From: Clostridia bacterium
Lineage (GTDB): Bacteria > Bacillota_A > Clostridia > Oscillospirales > CAG-272
Assembly: GCA_017452945.1 (NCBI GenBank)
Contig: JAFTLD010000056.1
Span: 1 to 29,347, forward strand
Length of the DNA stretch: 29,347 bases
Direction of reading: 5' to 3'
In this document: piece after piece, positions 16,349 through 25,676 of the stretch
How positions within the stretch are numbered: the first letter of the stretch is position 1
How the letters are laid out: each line of letters opens with the position of its first letter
Notes under the pieces: model-generated
What the model was told of the DNA's origin: nothing
Database searches by the model: none
What the model saw: only the letters and a program-made list of their open reading frames with translations
Made by a program: the position numbers and the translations under genes

Positions 16349-18619
16349 ATGGATTACAGTTTGAAAGAGGTTGCAGGGAGAATCAAGGACCTGCGAGAAG
16401 CCAAGGGCTTTACCCCTGCAGAGCTTGCAAAGCTGACAGGCGTTTCGGTTGAGGACTATCTGCTGCTGGAGCAGGGCGAGACTGATTTCAGCTTTACCTT
16501 TATTTACAAGTGCGCCAAGGCGTGCGACGTCGAGGTGGTCGACCTTTTGGAGGGACGCAGCACCACGCTGACCTCCTTTGCCATTACCAGAAGAGGCGAC
16601 GGCTTAAAGATCTTAAAGCAGCACGGCGTTGAGTACAACAACTTGGCCCCCAAGTTCAAAGACAAGCTCGCAGAGCCGTTCTTGGTAAAATTCCCCTACA
16701 TTCCCGAGGAGCAGAACGCGCCCATCAAGCTGAACTCCCATAACGGTCAGGAATTTGACGTGATCGTCAAGGGCTCGCTCAAGGTGCAGGTCGGCAATCA
16801 CGTGGACGTTTTGCACGAGGGCGACTCCATTTTCTATAACAGCTTGATCCCCCACGGTATGATCGCGGTCAGCGAGGGCGGCTGTGAGTTCCACGCCGTC
16901 GTGCTCAATCCTCAGGACGGCCTTGTCAGCGAGGAATACCCCGAGGTTCCCTTCGTCGCCCCCAAGGCGGCTGCCGTACAAAGCAGCACGGCAACGGTTG
17001 CGGACAATTTCGTGGAATCCTCCTATGACGAAAAGGGCGTATTCAACGGCATCAAGTTCAAGAACGAGGATAAATTCAACTTCGCCTTTGACTGCGTGGA
17101 CGCCATTGCGCAAAAAACACCCGATAAGCTGGCTATGATGTGGGTGGCGAACGATAAAACTGACCGCAAATTCACGTTCAGCGACATGAAAAAGTACTCG
17201 GCAAAGACCGCCAACTATTTCGAGTCCCTTGGTATCAAGAGAGGCGACACGGTCATGCTGGTACTCAAGCGCCACTATCAGTTCTGGTTCTGCATGCTGG
17301 CGCTGCACAAGATCGGTGCGATCGCAATTCCCGCGACCAATCAGCTCGTAGAACACGATTTCACATACAGATACAAGGCAGCAGGCGTCAAAGCCATCGT
17401 CTGCACCGCGGACGGCGTGGTTTCCGACGAAGCGGAAAAGGCTGCTGCAGACTACCCGGATATGTGCAAGATCCTTGTGGGCGGCAAAAAGCCCGGCTGG
17501 CACGACTTCAACGTGGAAATGGAGCGCTTCAGCACGCATTATTTCCGTACCGAGAACTCCCCCTGCGGTGACGATCCCATGCTGATGCTGTTCACCTCGG
17601 GTACGACCGGCTATCCCCGTATCGCAACGCATTCCTATAAGTACGCGCTGGGTCACTATCCCACCGCAAAGCATTGGCATAACGTAAAGCCCGGTGGGTT
17701 GCACTTCACCATCTCGGATACCGGTTGGGGTAAGGCACTCTGGGGCAAGCTGTACGGCCAGTGGCTGTGCGAGGCGGCAACCTTTACTTACGACTTTGAC
17801 AGATTCCGCTCCGAGGATATCCTGCCCATGTTCGCAAAGTACGGTATCACCACCTTCTGCGCACCTCCCACCATGTACCGCTTCTTTATCAAGGAGGATC
17901 TCTCCAAGTACGATCTTTCCTCCATTCAGTACGCCACCACGGCAGGTGAGGCGCTCAACCCCGAGGTCTTCAATCAGTTCAAGAAGGCAACGGGCATCAC
18001 CATCATGGAGGGCTTTGGTCAGACCGAAACCACACTGTCCATTGCGAACTTTGTGGGAACCACGCCCAAGATCGGTTCTATGGGCAGACCCAGCCCCTTA
18101 TATGACATTGTGCTCTTAGATCCCGACGGCAATCCTTGCCCGACGGGTGATACGGGTGAGATCTGCATCCGCGTGGGGGACAACACGCCCTGCGGTCTTT
18201 TCATCGGCTACTATCAGGACGAGGAAAGAACCCGTGACGTATGGCACGACGGCTATTACCATACGGGTGACCAGGCAACCATGGACGAGGACGGCTACCT
18301 CTGGTTCGTCGGACGCATCGACGACGTCATCAAGTCGTCGGGCTACCGTATCGGCCCGTTCGAGATCGAGTCGGTCATCATGGAGCTGCCCTACGTACTG
18401 GAATGCGGTGTCAGCGCAGAGCCCGACGAGATCAGAGGGCAGGTAGTCAAGGCCAGCATCGTGCTGACCAAGGGCACAGAGCCCACCGACGCGCTCAAGA
18501 AAGAGATTCAGGAATACGTCAAATCCCACACCGCTCCCTACAAGTACCCCCGTATCGTTGTTTTCAAGGAAGAGCTGCCTAAGACCATCAGCGGTAAAAT
18601 TATCCGAAATAAGCTCTGA
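16349..18619 (+). CDS. HTH-cupin-acyl-CoA synthetase fusion (MACS/ACSM type), copy 1
   Basis: The product has 756 residues in three parts. Residues about 5-65 are an XRE-type DNA-binding domain (AELAKLTGVSVEDYLLLEQGE). Residues about 110-190 are a cupin barrel with SHNGQEFDVIVKG, His131, Glu135 and IPHG at 167-170. Residues about 235-756 are an AMP-forming acyl-CoA synthetase: TSGTTGYPR near 417, SDTGWGKALWG, GFGQTET, YYHTGD, SSGYRIGPFEIES, and the C-terminal Lys750 in SGKIIRN. The ligase part follows medium-chain (ACSM/MACS) enzymes closely. These make acyl-CoA from short branched, medium-chain or aromatic acids. HTH + cupin pairs are normally stand-alone regulators, so the protein may sense its own substrate or product. 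The start at 16349 follows AAAGGAG by eight bases. An in-frame ATG at 16331 overlaps that site. Substrate is inferred from context as a branched-chain acid. Confidence 0.88.
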   Translation: MDYSLKEVAGRIKDLREAKGFTPAELAKLTGVSVEDYLLLEQGETDFSFTFIYKCAKACDVEVVDLLEGRSTTLTSFAITRRGDGLKILKQHGVEYNNLAPKFKDKLAEPFLVKFPYIPEEQNAPIKLNSHNGQEFDVIVKGSLKVQVGNHVDVLHEGDSIFYNSLIPHGMIAVSEGGCEFHAVVLNPQDGLVSEEYPEVPFVAPKAAAVQSSTATVADNFVESSYDEKGVFNGIKFKNEDKFNFAFDCVDAIAQKTPDKLAMMWVANDKTDRKFTFSDMKKYSAKTANYFESLGIKRGDTVMLVLKRHYQFWFCMLALHKIGAIAIPATNQLVEHDFTYRYKAAGVKAIVCTADGVVSDEAEKAAADYPDMCKILVGGKKPGWHDFNVEMERFSTHYFRTENSPCGDDPMLMLFTSGTTGYPRIATHSYKYALGHYPTAKHWHNVKPGGLHFTISDTGWGKALWGKLYGQWLCEAATFTYDFDRFRSEDILPMFAKYGITTFCAPPTMYRFFIKEDLSKYDLSSIQYATTAGEALNPEVFNQFKKATGITIMEGFGQTETTLSIANFVGTTPKIGSMGRPSPLYDIVLLDPDGNPCPTGDTGEICIRVGDNTPCGLFIGYYQDEERTRDVWHDGYYHTGDQATMDEDGYLWFVGRIDDVIKSSGYRIGPFEIESVIMELPYVLECGVSAEPDEIRGQVVKASIVLTKGTEPTDALKKEIQEYVKSHTAPYKYPRIVVFKEELPKTISGKIIRNKL

Positions 18620-18670
18620 TTTTTACGGGTATTTTTTGCAAGATTACCAAACGAAACTTGCGAAAATCTC

Positions 18671-18699
18671 TTGACAGAGCCCTGCTATTATGATATAAT
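18671..18699 (+). promoter_or_regulatory. Consensus sigma-A promoter of T-box unit 2
   Basis: TTGACA (18671-18676), 17 bases, TATAAT (18694-18699). It lies 51 bases after the stop of the first fusion gene, and no terminator was seen between them. Confidence 0.9.
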
Positions 18700-18705
18700 T
18701 ATAGG

Positions 18706-18976
18706 TAATTTCTTGAAAGGCAATGACGAAAAATTCACAAGGAACTTTCATTTTCAGAGAGTCGGCGGCAGGTGTGAGCCGACAGGAAATCCTTGCGATC
18801 TGGTTTCCGAGCCGAGGGAGGAACGCCCACGCGGTCAGTAAATCCCTCCGAGCATAGCCGCGTTAAGGCTTGGGATGCTTTTTGCATCCGCAAAGTGGCG
18901 CTTCGTGCGCAATTTGAGTGGTACCGCGGACATATCATTGCCCGTCTCAAGTCAACTTGAGACGGGCATACTTTTT
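18706..18976 (+). promoter_or_regulatory. T-box leader 2, specifier CUG (Leu) or AUC (Ile)
   Basis: The T-box core GAGTGGTACCGCGG lies at 18915-18928. In stem I, GGC (18719-18721) pairs with GCC (18811-18813), then comes a K-turn. GAAA (18728-18731) pairs with TTTC (18804-18807), and CAAGGA (18738-18743) with TCCTTG (18790-18795). AGAGAG (18756-18761) and a distal hairpin TCGGC/GCCGA with loop GGCAGGTGTGA follow. The specifier strand is CGATCTGG. The triplet just before the final purine is CTG (18800-18802, leucine). Shifting by two gives ATC (18798-18800, isoleucine), but the next base would then be a pyrimidine. The UGGU bulge fits either tRNA. Confidence 0.85.
18940..18976 (+). terminator. 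Conditional terminator of T-box leader 2
   Basis: GCCCGTCTCAAG (18940-18951), loop TCAA, CTTGAGACGGGC (18956-18967) is a perfect 12-bp stem, followed by ATACTTTTT. It is stronger than the terminator of leader 1. Confidence 0.9.
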
Positions 18977-19018
18977 CCAAGGCAGCCCTACCCAATGATT
19001 TAAGGAGAAATCAAAAGC

Positions 19019-21301
19019 ATGAGTAATCTGACAGGACTTGAACAAAAGATCATAGAAATGGCGGCGCGTATCCGTGAGTTGCGCGAGATCGAGGGACTGA
19101 GCATTGAGTTTATGGCCAACGCCACGGGCGTTTCAACCGAGGAATACCTCGATTGCGAGGCGGGTAAGCGCGACCTCAACTTCGCCTTTATTTACCGCTG
19201 CGCGCAGGCTTTGCGCGTGGACGTCACCGAGATCATCGAAGGCTCTTCCCCGAAGCTGCAGACCTATACCCTGACGCGTCGCGGCGCAGGTCAGAAGATC
19301 GAGCAGGCGCACGGCATGAACTATTACAACATGGCCTACACCTTCAAAAGCAGGATCGCAGAGCCGCTGTTTGTCCGCGCGACCTACAGCGCAGAGGCAG
19401 AAAACGCCCCCATCGCGGTCACCAGCCACCAAGGTCAGGAATGCGATATCGTCATCGACGGCCGCCTGAAGGTACAAATCGGTGACCACGTAGAGATTCT
19501 GAGCGCGGGCGACACCATCTATTACGACTCGTCCATCCCCCACGGCATGGTTGCCGTTGGTGGTAAGGACTGCACCTTCTACGCCATCGTGCTTGACCCG
19601 GATGCAGCCGAGCAGATCAAAGCGGTCGAAACCGGCTCCGCTCCCACGCTGCCCGTACGCGACGATCAGACGCGCGTTTATCACAACTTTGTCAACACGG
19701 TAGAGGACGAAAAGGGCATTCTCAAGTCCCTTTCCTTCAAGAACACCGACCGCTTCAATTTTGCGTTTGATATCATTGACACACTGGGCCGCCAGAAGCC
19801 CGACAAGCTGGCAATGCTGCACATCTCGGGTGATATGACCGAGCGTCGATTCACCTTTGGTGACATCAAGCGTGCATCCTCGCAATGTGCCAACTACTTC
19901 AAGTCGCTGGGCATCAAGAGAGGCGACCGCGTCATGCTGATCTGCAAGCGTCACTACCAGTTCTGGTTCTCGATGCTGGCTTTGCACAAGATCGGTGCCG
20001 TGGCCATTCCCGCCTCCAACCAGCTGCAGGAGCACGACCTTTCCTACCGCTTTGAGGCTGCGGGCATTACCGCCATCATCTGCACCGCAGACGGTGACGT
20101 GGCGCATCAGGTAGAGCTGGCAGAGGCTGTCAGCCCCACTCTGAACACCAAGATCCTGGTTGGCGGTGCGCGTGACGATTGGCGCGATTTTGACAGCGAA
20201 TATTCGCTGTTCAGCGGCAAATGGGAGCGCGACGAAAACTCTCCCGGTGGCGACGATCTGATGCTCATGTTCTTCACCTCCGGCACTACGGGTTACCCCA
20301 AGATCGCAGCCCACAGCTACAAATACGCACTCGGCCACTTCCACACCGCAAAATATTGGCATTGCGTGGATCCCGAGGGCTTGCACCTGACCATTTCGGA
20401 TACAGGTTGGGCAAAGGCAATGTGGGGTAAGATGTACGGCCAATGGCTGTGCGAGGGCGCAACCTTCGTATACGACTTTGACCGCTTTGACGCATCGGTC
20501 ATCCTTCCCATGTTTGCAAAATACAATATCACCACCTTCTGTGCTCCCCCCACCATGTACCGCATGATGATCAAGCAGGATCTTTCCAAGTACGATCTCT
20601 CCTCGGTCAAGCATGCAGCCATCGCGGGCGAGGCACTCAACCCCGAGGTCTACCACCGCTTCAAGGAGCTGACTGGCCTCTCTCTTATGGAAGGATTCGG
20701 TCAGTCCGAGACCACGCTCGTCATCGGTAACCTTGCCGGCATGACGCCCAAGATCGGCTCTATGGGCAAGCCCGTACCGCTCTACGACGTCAGCATCGTG
20801 GATCCGGACGGAAATCCCGTGGACGTGGGTGAATCGGGCGAGATCGTCATCCGCACCGATAAGGAACATCCCAACGGCCTGTTCCAGGGCTACTACAACG
20901 CCCCCGAAAAGACCGCGGAGGTATGGCACGACGGCTACTACCACACAGGCGACGTGGCATGGCGTGACGAGGACGGCTACTACTGGTACGTCGGCCGCGT
21001 GGACGACGTCATCAAGTCGTCCGGCTACCGCATCGGGCCGTTCGAGATCGAAAGCGTCATCATGGAGCTGCCCTACGTGCTGGAATGCGGTGTCAGTGCA
21101 GCGCCTGACGAGATCAGAGGCCAGGTGGTCAAGGCCAGCATCGTGCTCACGGGCGGCAAGCAGCCCTCCGAGGAGCTCAAAAAAGAAATCCAGCAGTACG
21201 TCAAATCCCGTACCGCTCCCTATAAATACCCCAGAATCGTGGTCTTCTGCGACAGCCTGCCCAAAACGACAAGCGGAAAGATCATCCGCAACAAGCTGTG
21301 A
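19019..21301 (+). CDS. HTH-cupin-acyl-CoA synthetase fusion (MACS/ACSM type), copy 2
   Basis: The product has 760 residues, with the same three-part order as the preceding gene. An XRE domain (about 12-70, ANATGVSTEEYLDCEAGK) comes first. A cupin (about 118-196, SHQGQECDIVIDG ... SSIPHGM) follows, then an AMP-forming ligase (TSGTTGYPK, SDTGWAKAMWG, GFGQSET, YYHTGD, Lys754 in SGKIIRN). Here the A3 loop has the usual Lys, whereas copy 1 has Arg. Protein similarity to copy 1 runs end to end and is very high near the C-terminus. The start ATG follows AAGGAG by 11 bases. The stop TGA shares its last base with the ATG of the P-loop gene, so the two are likely coupled. This copy heads the long oxidoreductase operon. 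Substrate is again inferred as a branched or aromatic short acid that differs from that of copy 1. Confidence 0.88.
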   Translation: MSNLTGLEQKIIEMAARIRELREIEGLSIEFMANATGVSTEEYLDCEAGKRDLNFAFIYRCAQALRVDVTEIIEGSSPKLQTYTLTRRGAGQKIEQAHGMNYYNMAYTFKSRIAEPLFVRATYSAEAENAPIAVTSHQGQECDIVIDGRLKVQIGDHVEILSAGDTIYYDSSIPHGMVAVGGKDCTFYAIVLDPDAAEQIKAVETGSAPTLPVRDDQTRVYHNFVNTVEDEKGILKSLSFKNTDRFNFAFDIIDTLGRQKPDKLAMLHISGDMTERRFTFGDIKRASSQCANYFKSLGIKRGDRVMLICKRHYQFWFSMLALHKIGAVAIPASNQLQEHDLSYRFEAAGITAIICTADGDVAHQVELAEAVSPTLNTKILVGGARDDWRDFDSEYSLFSGKWERDENSPGGDDLMLMFFTSGTTGYPKIAAHSYKYALGHFHTAKYWHCVDPEGLHLTISDTGWAKAMWGKMYGQWLCEGATFVYDFDRFDASVILPMFAKYNITTFCAPPTMYRMMIKQDLSKYDLSSVKHAAIAGEALNPEVYHRFKELTGLSLMEGFGQSETTLVIGNLAGMTPKIGSMGKPVPLYDVSIVDPDGNPVDVGESGEIVIRTDKEHPNGLFQGYYNAPEKTAEVWHDGYYHTGDVAWRDEDGYYWYVGRVDDVIKSSGYRIGPFEIESVIMELPYVLECGVSAAPDEIRGQVVKASIVLTGGKQPSEELKKEIQQYVKSRTAPYKYPRIVVFCDSLPKTTSGKIIRNKL

Positions 21302-21963
21302 TGAACACCAAACGCATTACACTTTTCGTCGGACACTACGGCAGCGGAAAAACCAATCTGGCAGTCAACTACGCAACACATTTGCACAGGCAGGGCAAGC
21401 GCGTGGTCTTAGCTGATATGGATATCGTCAACCCCTATTTCCGCTCCAAGGACAGCGAAGATGAGCTTGCCGAGCTGGGCATTCAAACGCTCTCTTCCCC
21501 TTACGCCAACACCAATCTGGACGCGCCCGCCATGCCCGCCTCGTTTTACGGGATCTTCGAGCATCGTGACTCGTACGCCGTGCTTGACGTGGGCGGTGAC
21601 GACCGCGGTGCGGTGGCACTGGGCAGATACGTGGACATGATCAAAGCGGAAGACGATTATCAGATGATCTTTGTGGCAAACGCGTTCCGCGCGCTGACCC
21701 CCACCCCGGAGGATGCCTTGGAGGTGCTGCGCGAGATCGAGGCGGCCTGCAAGCTGCCCGTGACGGCGATTGCCAACAATTCGCACCTTGGCGAGTTTAC
21801 CGATGCCGATACCGTACTTGGCTCACAGGACTACGTTGATCGGTTGTGCGAGCTTGCCGGCCTGCCGCTGGTCATGACCGCATTCGAGCAGCGCTTAGCT
21901 CCCGCACTCATGGACAAGGTGGCGCATCCATTCCCCATCACTTTACAGAAAAAATACTACTGA
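21301..21963 (+). CDS. P-loop ATPase (MinD/ParA-like fold) of the oxidoreductase operon
   Basis: The product has 220 residues. The Walker A loop is GHYGSGKTN (residues 11-19). A switch-like ADMDIVNPYFRSK follows, and a Walker B-type YAVLDVGGDDRG lies near 92-103. The layout is that of the SIMIBI/CobQ-ParA class, but the extra lysine of true ParA/MinD (KGGxGKT) is absent. No CxxC pair typical of the Mrp/Nbp35 Fe-S carriers is present. It overlaps the preceding gene by one base, which suggests obligate co-expression with the ligase and the oxidoreductase. A role in maturing or regulating the oxidoreductase is possible but unproven. The start at 21301 is chosen. GTG one codon earlier is the only alternative nearby. 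Confidence 0.7.
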   Translation: MNTKRITLFVGHYGSGKTNLAVNYATHLHRQGKRVVLADMDIVNPYFRSKDSEDELAELGIQTLSSPYANTNLDAPAMPASFYGIFEHRDSYAVLDVGGDDRGAVALGRYVDMIKAEDDYQMIFVANAFRALTPTPEDALEVLREIEAACKLPVTAIANNSHLGEFTDADTVLGSQDYVDRLCELAGLPLVMTAFEQRLAPALMDKVAHPFPITLQKKYY

Positions 21964-21984
21964 TACATAACGGAGGACCCCAAT

Positions 21985-22191
21985 ATGGCAAAATTAATTA
22001 TCGATGCCGAACGCTGCAAGGGCTGCGGACTTTGCGTGGCAAACTGTCCCAAAAAGCTTTTGCAGATCGCAAAGGATAAGATCAACTCCAAGGGGCATTG
22101 CCCTGCAGAGATCACCGATATGTCCGCATGTGTGGGCTGCGCAAGCTGTGCGCTGATCTGCCCCGATTGCGTGATCACGGTGGAACGCTAA
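21985..22191 (+). CDS. 2-oxoacid:ferredoxin oxidoreductase delta subunit (2x 4Fe-4S)
   Basis: The product has 68 residues and two classic cluster motifs: CKGCGLCVANCP (from Cys11) and CVGCASCALICP (from Cys49). This is the ferredoxin-like subunit that passes electrons between the TPP-bearing core and free ferredoxin in four-subunit enzymes such as VOR and KGOR. GGAGGA lies eight bases before the ATG. It is the first of four adjacent subunit genes. Confidence 0.92.
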   Translation: MAKLIIDAERCKGCGLCVANCPKKLLQIAKDKINSKGHCPAEITDMSACVGCASCALICPDCVITVER

Positions 22192-22210
22192 GGAAAGCGA
22201 GGAATTACCA

Positions 22211-23269
22211 ATGTCTGATAAGGTACTTATGAAAGGCAATGAAGCCATTGCCGAAGCCGCCATTATGGCAGGCTGCCGTCATTATTTCGGCTATCCCATC
22301 ACCCCCCAGACCGAGATTGCTGCTTACATGGCAAAGAAAATGCCCAAGATCGGCGGTTGCTTTTTGCAGGCCGAGAGCGAGATCGCGGCTATCAATATGG
22401 TCTACGGCGTTTCCGCTGCGGGCAAGAGAGTCATGACCTCCTCGTCCTCTCCCGGAATCTCGCTCAAGAGCGAGGGCATTTCCTATCTGGCAGGTGCAGA
22501 TCTGCCTGCGCTGATCGTCAACGTACAGCGCGGCGGCCCCGGTCTTGGCGGCATTCAGCCCTCTCAGTCCGACTACTTCCAGGCAACCCGCTCCTGCGGT
22601 CACGGTGACTTTCACCTGATCGTGCTTGCGCCTTCTTCCGTACAGGAAATGGCAGAGCTGACCGTCAAGGGCTTTGACCTTGCCGACAAATACCGTATGA
22701 CCTCCATGATTTTGGCCGACGGTACCATGGGACAGATGATGGAGCCCGTTTCTCTTTCCGACATCAAGCCCGCATCGGTGGAAAAGCCTTGGGCTGTGAC
22801 CGGCACAAAGCTTGAGAGAAAGCACAATATCGTCAACTCGCTGTCCTTGGTTCCCGAGGAGCTGGAACAGCAGAATTTCGACCGCTTTGAGCGTTATCGC
22901 CTGGTGGAAGAGAATGAAGTTATGTATGAAGAATTCATGATGGAGGATGCCGAGATCTGCATTGCCGCCTTCGGTATTGCAGCCCGCGTATCCAAAAACG
23001 CCATCATGGCAGCAAGAGCCAAGGGCATCAAGGTAGGTATGATCCGTCCCATCACGCTCTGGCCCTTCCCCAAAAAGGCATTCCGCAAGGCAGCCGATCA
23101 GGTAAAGGCATTCCTGTCCGTGGAGCTTTCCATGGGTCAGATGATCGACGACGTCAGACTTGCAGAAGAATGCATCCGTCCCGTATACCTATGCAACAGA
23201 GCGGGCGGTATGATCCCCTCTCCCGAGCAGGTGCTCGAGAGCATTGAAAAAATCGCAGGAGGTAACTGA
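22211..23269 (+). CDS. vorB: 2-oxoacid:ferredoxin oxidoreductase alpha subunit (VorB/KorA-like)
   Basis: The product has 352 residues, the normal size for the separate alpha chain of four-subunit 2-oxoacid:ferredoxin oxidoreductases. Landmarks are the N-terminal FGYPITPQTEIAAYMAKK, the AESEIAAINMVYGVS segment, the glycine-rich VQRGGPGLGG and the late LSVELSMGQM. These enzymes interconvert a 2-oxo acid + CoA with an acyl-CoA + CO2, using ferredoxin. Sequence alone does not separate 2-oxoisovalerate (VOR), 2-oxoglutarate (KGOR) and arylpyruvate types. I favour branched-chain substrates because the neighbours are IlvE, a LeuA-like protein and MACS-type ligases under T-box control. The gene symbol follows the common naming of this chain and is tentative. 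Confidence 0.85.
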   Translation: MSDKVLMKGNEAIAEAAIMAGCRHYFGYPITPQTEIAAYMAKKMPKIGGCFLQAESEIAAINMVYGVSAAGKRVMTSSSSPGISLKSEGISYLAGADLPALIVNVQRGGPGLGGIQPSQSDYFQATRSCGHGDFHLIVLAPSSVQEMAELTVKGFDLADKYRMTSMILADGTMGQMMEPVSLSDIKPASVEKPWAVTGTKLERKHNIVNSLSLVPEELEQQNFDRFERYRLVEENEVMYEEFMMEDAEICIAAFGIAARVSKNAIMAARAKGIKVGMIRPITLWPFPKKAFRKAADQVKAFLSVELSMGQMIDDVRLAEECIRPVYLCNRAGGMIPSPEQVLESIEKIAGGN

Positions 23270-23271
23270 TC

Positions 23272-24029
<758 letters not shown>

Positions 24030-24033
<4 letters not shown>

Positions 24034-24569
24034 GTACTTTACAGATGTTGATCGCCGGCTTTGGCGGCCAGGGCGTTTTGTTCCTTGGCAAGATCGTGGC
24101 TTATCAAGGGCTGATCGCTGACAAGCAGGTCAGCTGGCTGCCCTCCTACGGTCCAGAAATGCGCGGTGGCACCGCAAACTGCTCCATCATCATCAGCGAC
24201 ACCCCCGTCGGTTCGCCCATCGTGGCAAATCCCGACTGTCTGGTTGCTATGAACCTTCCCTCACTTGACAAGTACGAGGATGCCGTTGTTCCCGGCGGCA
24301 AGATCTTTGTGGACAGCACGCTGATCACCCGCAAGATCGCACGCGACGACGTGGACGCCTACTATATTCCCGCAACGCAGATCGCCAACGAAATGGGAAT
24401 TCCCACGCTGGCAAATATGATTATTCTCGGCAAGGTGCTGCGCGAGTGCCCCGAGATCGGCATGGACTACCTCGAAGCCGCTATGGGCAAGGTAGTCAGC
24501 GCCAAGAGAGCCAACCTGATCGAGCAGAATCTGAACGCCATCAAGCTGGGCTACGATTATCAAGCATAA
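24030..24569 (+). CDS. 2-oxoacid:ferredoxin oxidoreductase gamma subunit
   Basis: The product has 179 residues. GFGGQGVLFLGKIVA near the N-terminus and SYGPEMRGGTANC are diagnostic of the gamma domain, which contributes to CoA binding in this enzyme family. The length is normal. The gene overlaps the beta gene by four bases, completing a delta-alpha-beta-gamma set. The intact motifs in all four chains argue that the enzyme is functional. Confidence 0.92.
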
Positions 24570-24582
24570 GGAGTTTTTTATC

Positions 24583-25650
24583 ATGTTGGATATTAAGATC
24601 ATTGAAAATCTCGAAACCCATGAGCTTCCCGAGGAAAGCAAGCTGGGCTTTGGCCGCTATTTCACCAATCACATGTTTATCATGGACTACAACAAGGAAC
24701 AGGGCTGGCACGATGCCAGAATCGTTCCCTTTGGCAATATTTCCCTGCACCCTGCCTCTACTGTACTGCACTACGGTGCCGAGATCTTTGAGGGCCTGAA
24801 GGCTTACCGCCGCCTGTCTGACGGCAAGGTCCAGCTGTTCAGACCTCTGGAAAACATCCGCCGTATGAACGTGTCGGCAGAAAGACTCTGCCTGCCCGCT
24901 ATCCCCGAAGAGGATGCGCTGCAGTGCTACACCGAATTTGTCCGCCACGAGCAGGCTTGGGTTCCCCATACCGAGGGTACCTCGCTCTATATCCGTCCCT
25001 TCCTGTTTGGCAATGACCCCTATCTTGGCGTTCACGGTGTCAATGAAGCTGTATTTATGATCATCGCCTCTCCCAGCGGCTCTTACTACAAGGAGGGCAT
25101 CAACCCCGTCAAGATCATGATCGAGAGCGAAGACGTACGTGCCGTCAAGGGCGGTACGGGTCACATCAAGTGCGGCGGTAACTACGCTGCCAGCACAAGA
25201 GCGGGTGACAAGGCCGAAAAACAGGGCTACTCTCAGGTGCTGTGGCTGGACGGTGTAGAGCGCAAGTACATCGAAGAGGTGGGCGCGATGAACGTCATGT
25301 TCAAGATCAACGGGGAGATCGTTACCCCCGCACTCACAGGCTCCATTCTGCCCGGTATTACCAGAAAATCCTGCCTTGAGGTGCTGCGCGATGCGGGCTA
25401 TTCCGTTTCCGAGCGCCGTCTGAGCGTTGACGAGCTGATCGCGGCTGCCGAGAACGGCTCGCTGGAGGAGGCTTGGGGTACGGGTACGGCTGCGGTCGTA
25501 TCTCCCATCGGTGAGCTTTGCTATGCAGGCGTTCGCTACCCCGTCAGCGGTGGTAAGATCGGTACCGTGACACAAACCCTGTACGATACGCTGACAGGTA
25601 TCCAATGGGGCAAGATCGAGGACACCAAGGGCTGGACATACGAAATCTGA
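24583..25650 (+). CDS. ilvE: Branched-chain amino acid aminotransferase
   Basis: The product has 355 residues, a fold-IV PLP aminotransferase of the longer BCAT type that also includes the mammalian enzymes. The PLP lysine is Lys196 in GTGHIKCGGNYAAS. VLHYGAEIFEGLKAYR near residue 60 and GTGTAAVVSPIGEL near 305 are further family motifs. The reaction is the reversible transfer of an amino group between glutamate and Leu, Ile or Val. It follows the oxidoreductase gamma gene by 13 bases, with AAGGAG before the ATG, so it is part of the operon. The neighbourhood suggests it aminates the 2-oxo acids that the oxidoreductase makes. Confidence 0.92.
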   Translation: MLDIKIIENLETHELPEESKLGFGRYFTNHMFIMDYNKEQGWHDARIVPFGNISLHPASTVLHYGAEIFEGLKAYRRLSDGKVQLFRPLENIRRMNVSAERLCLPAIPEEDALQCYTEFVRHEQAWVPHTEGTSLYIRPFLFGNDPYLGVHGVNEAVFMIIASPSGSYYKEGINPVKIMIESEDVRAVKGGTGHIKCGGNYAASTRAGDKAEKQGYSQVLWLDGVERKYIEEVGAMNVMFKINGEIVTPALTGSILPGITRKSCLEVLRDAGYSVSERRLSVDELIAAAENGSLEEAWGTGTAAVVSPIGELCYAGVRYPVSGGKIGTVTQTLYDTLTGIQWGKIEDTKGWTYEI

Positions 25651-25676
25651 TAATCTGAAAATTGGAGAATACCACT

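Noticed and set aside
19133..20944. Minus-strand open frame of 603 codons (and similar ones at 16613-17704, 23137-24009 and 24541-25605)
   Set aside because: They are antisense to well-supported genes, lack ribosome sites and show no recognisable domain. They follow from the codon bias of the plus-strand genes.
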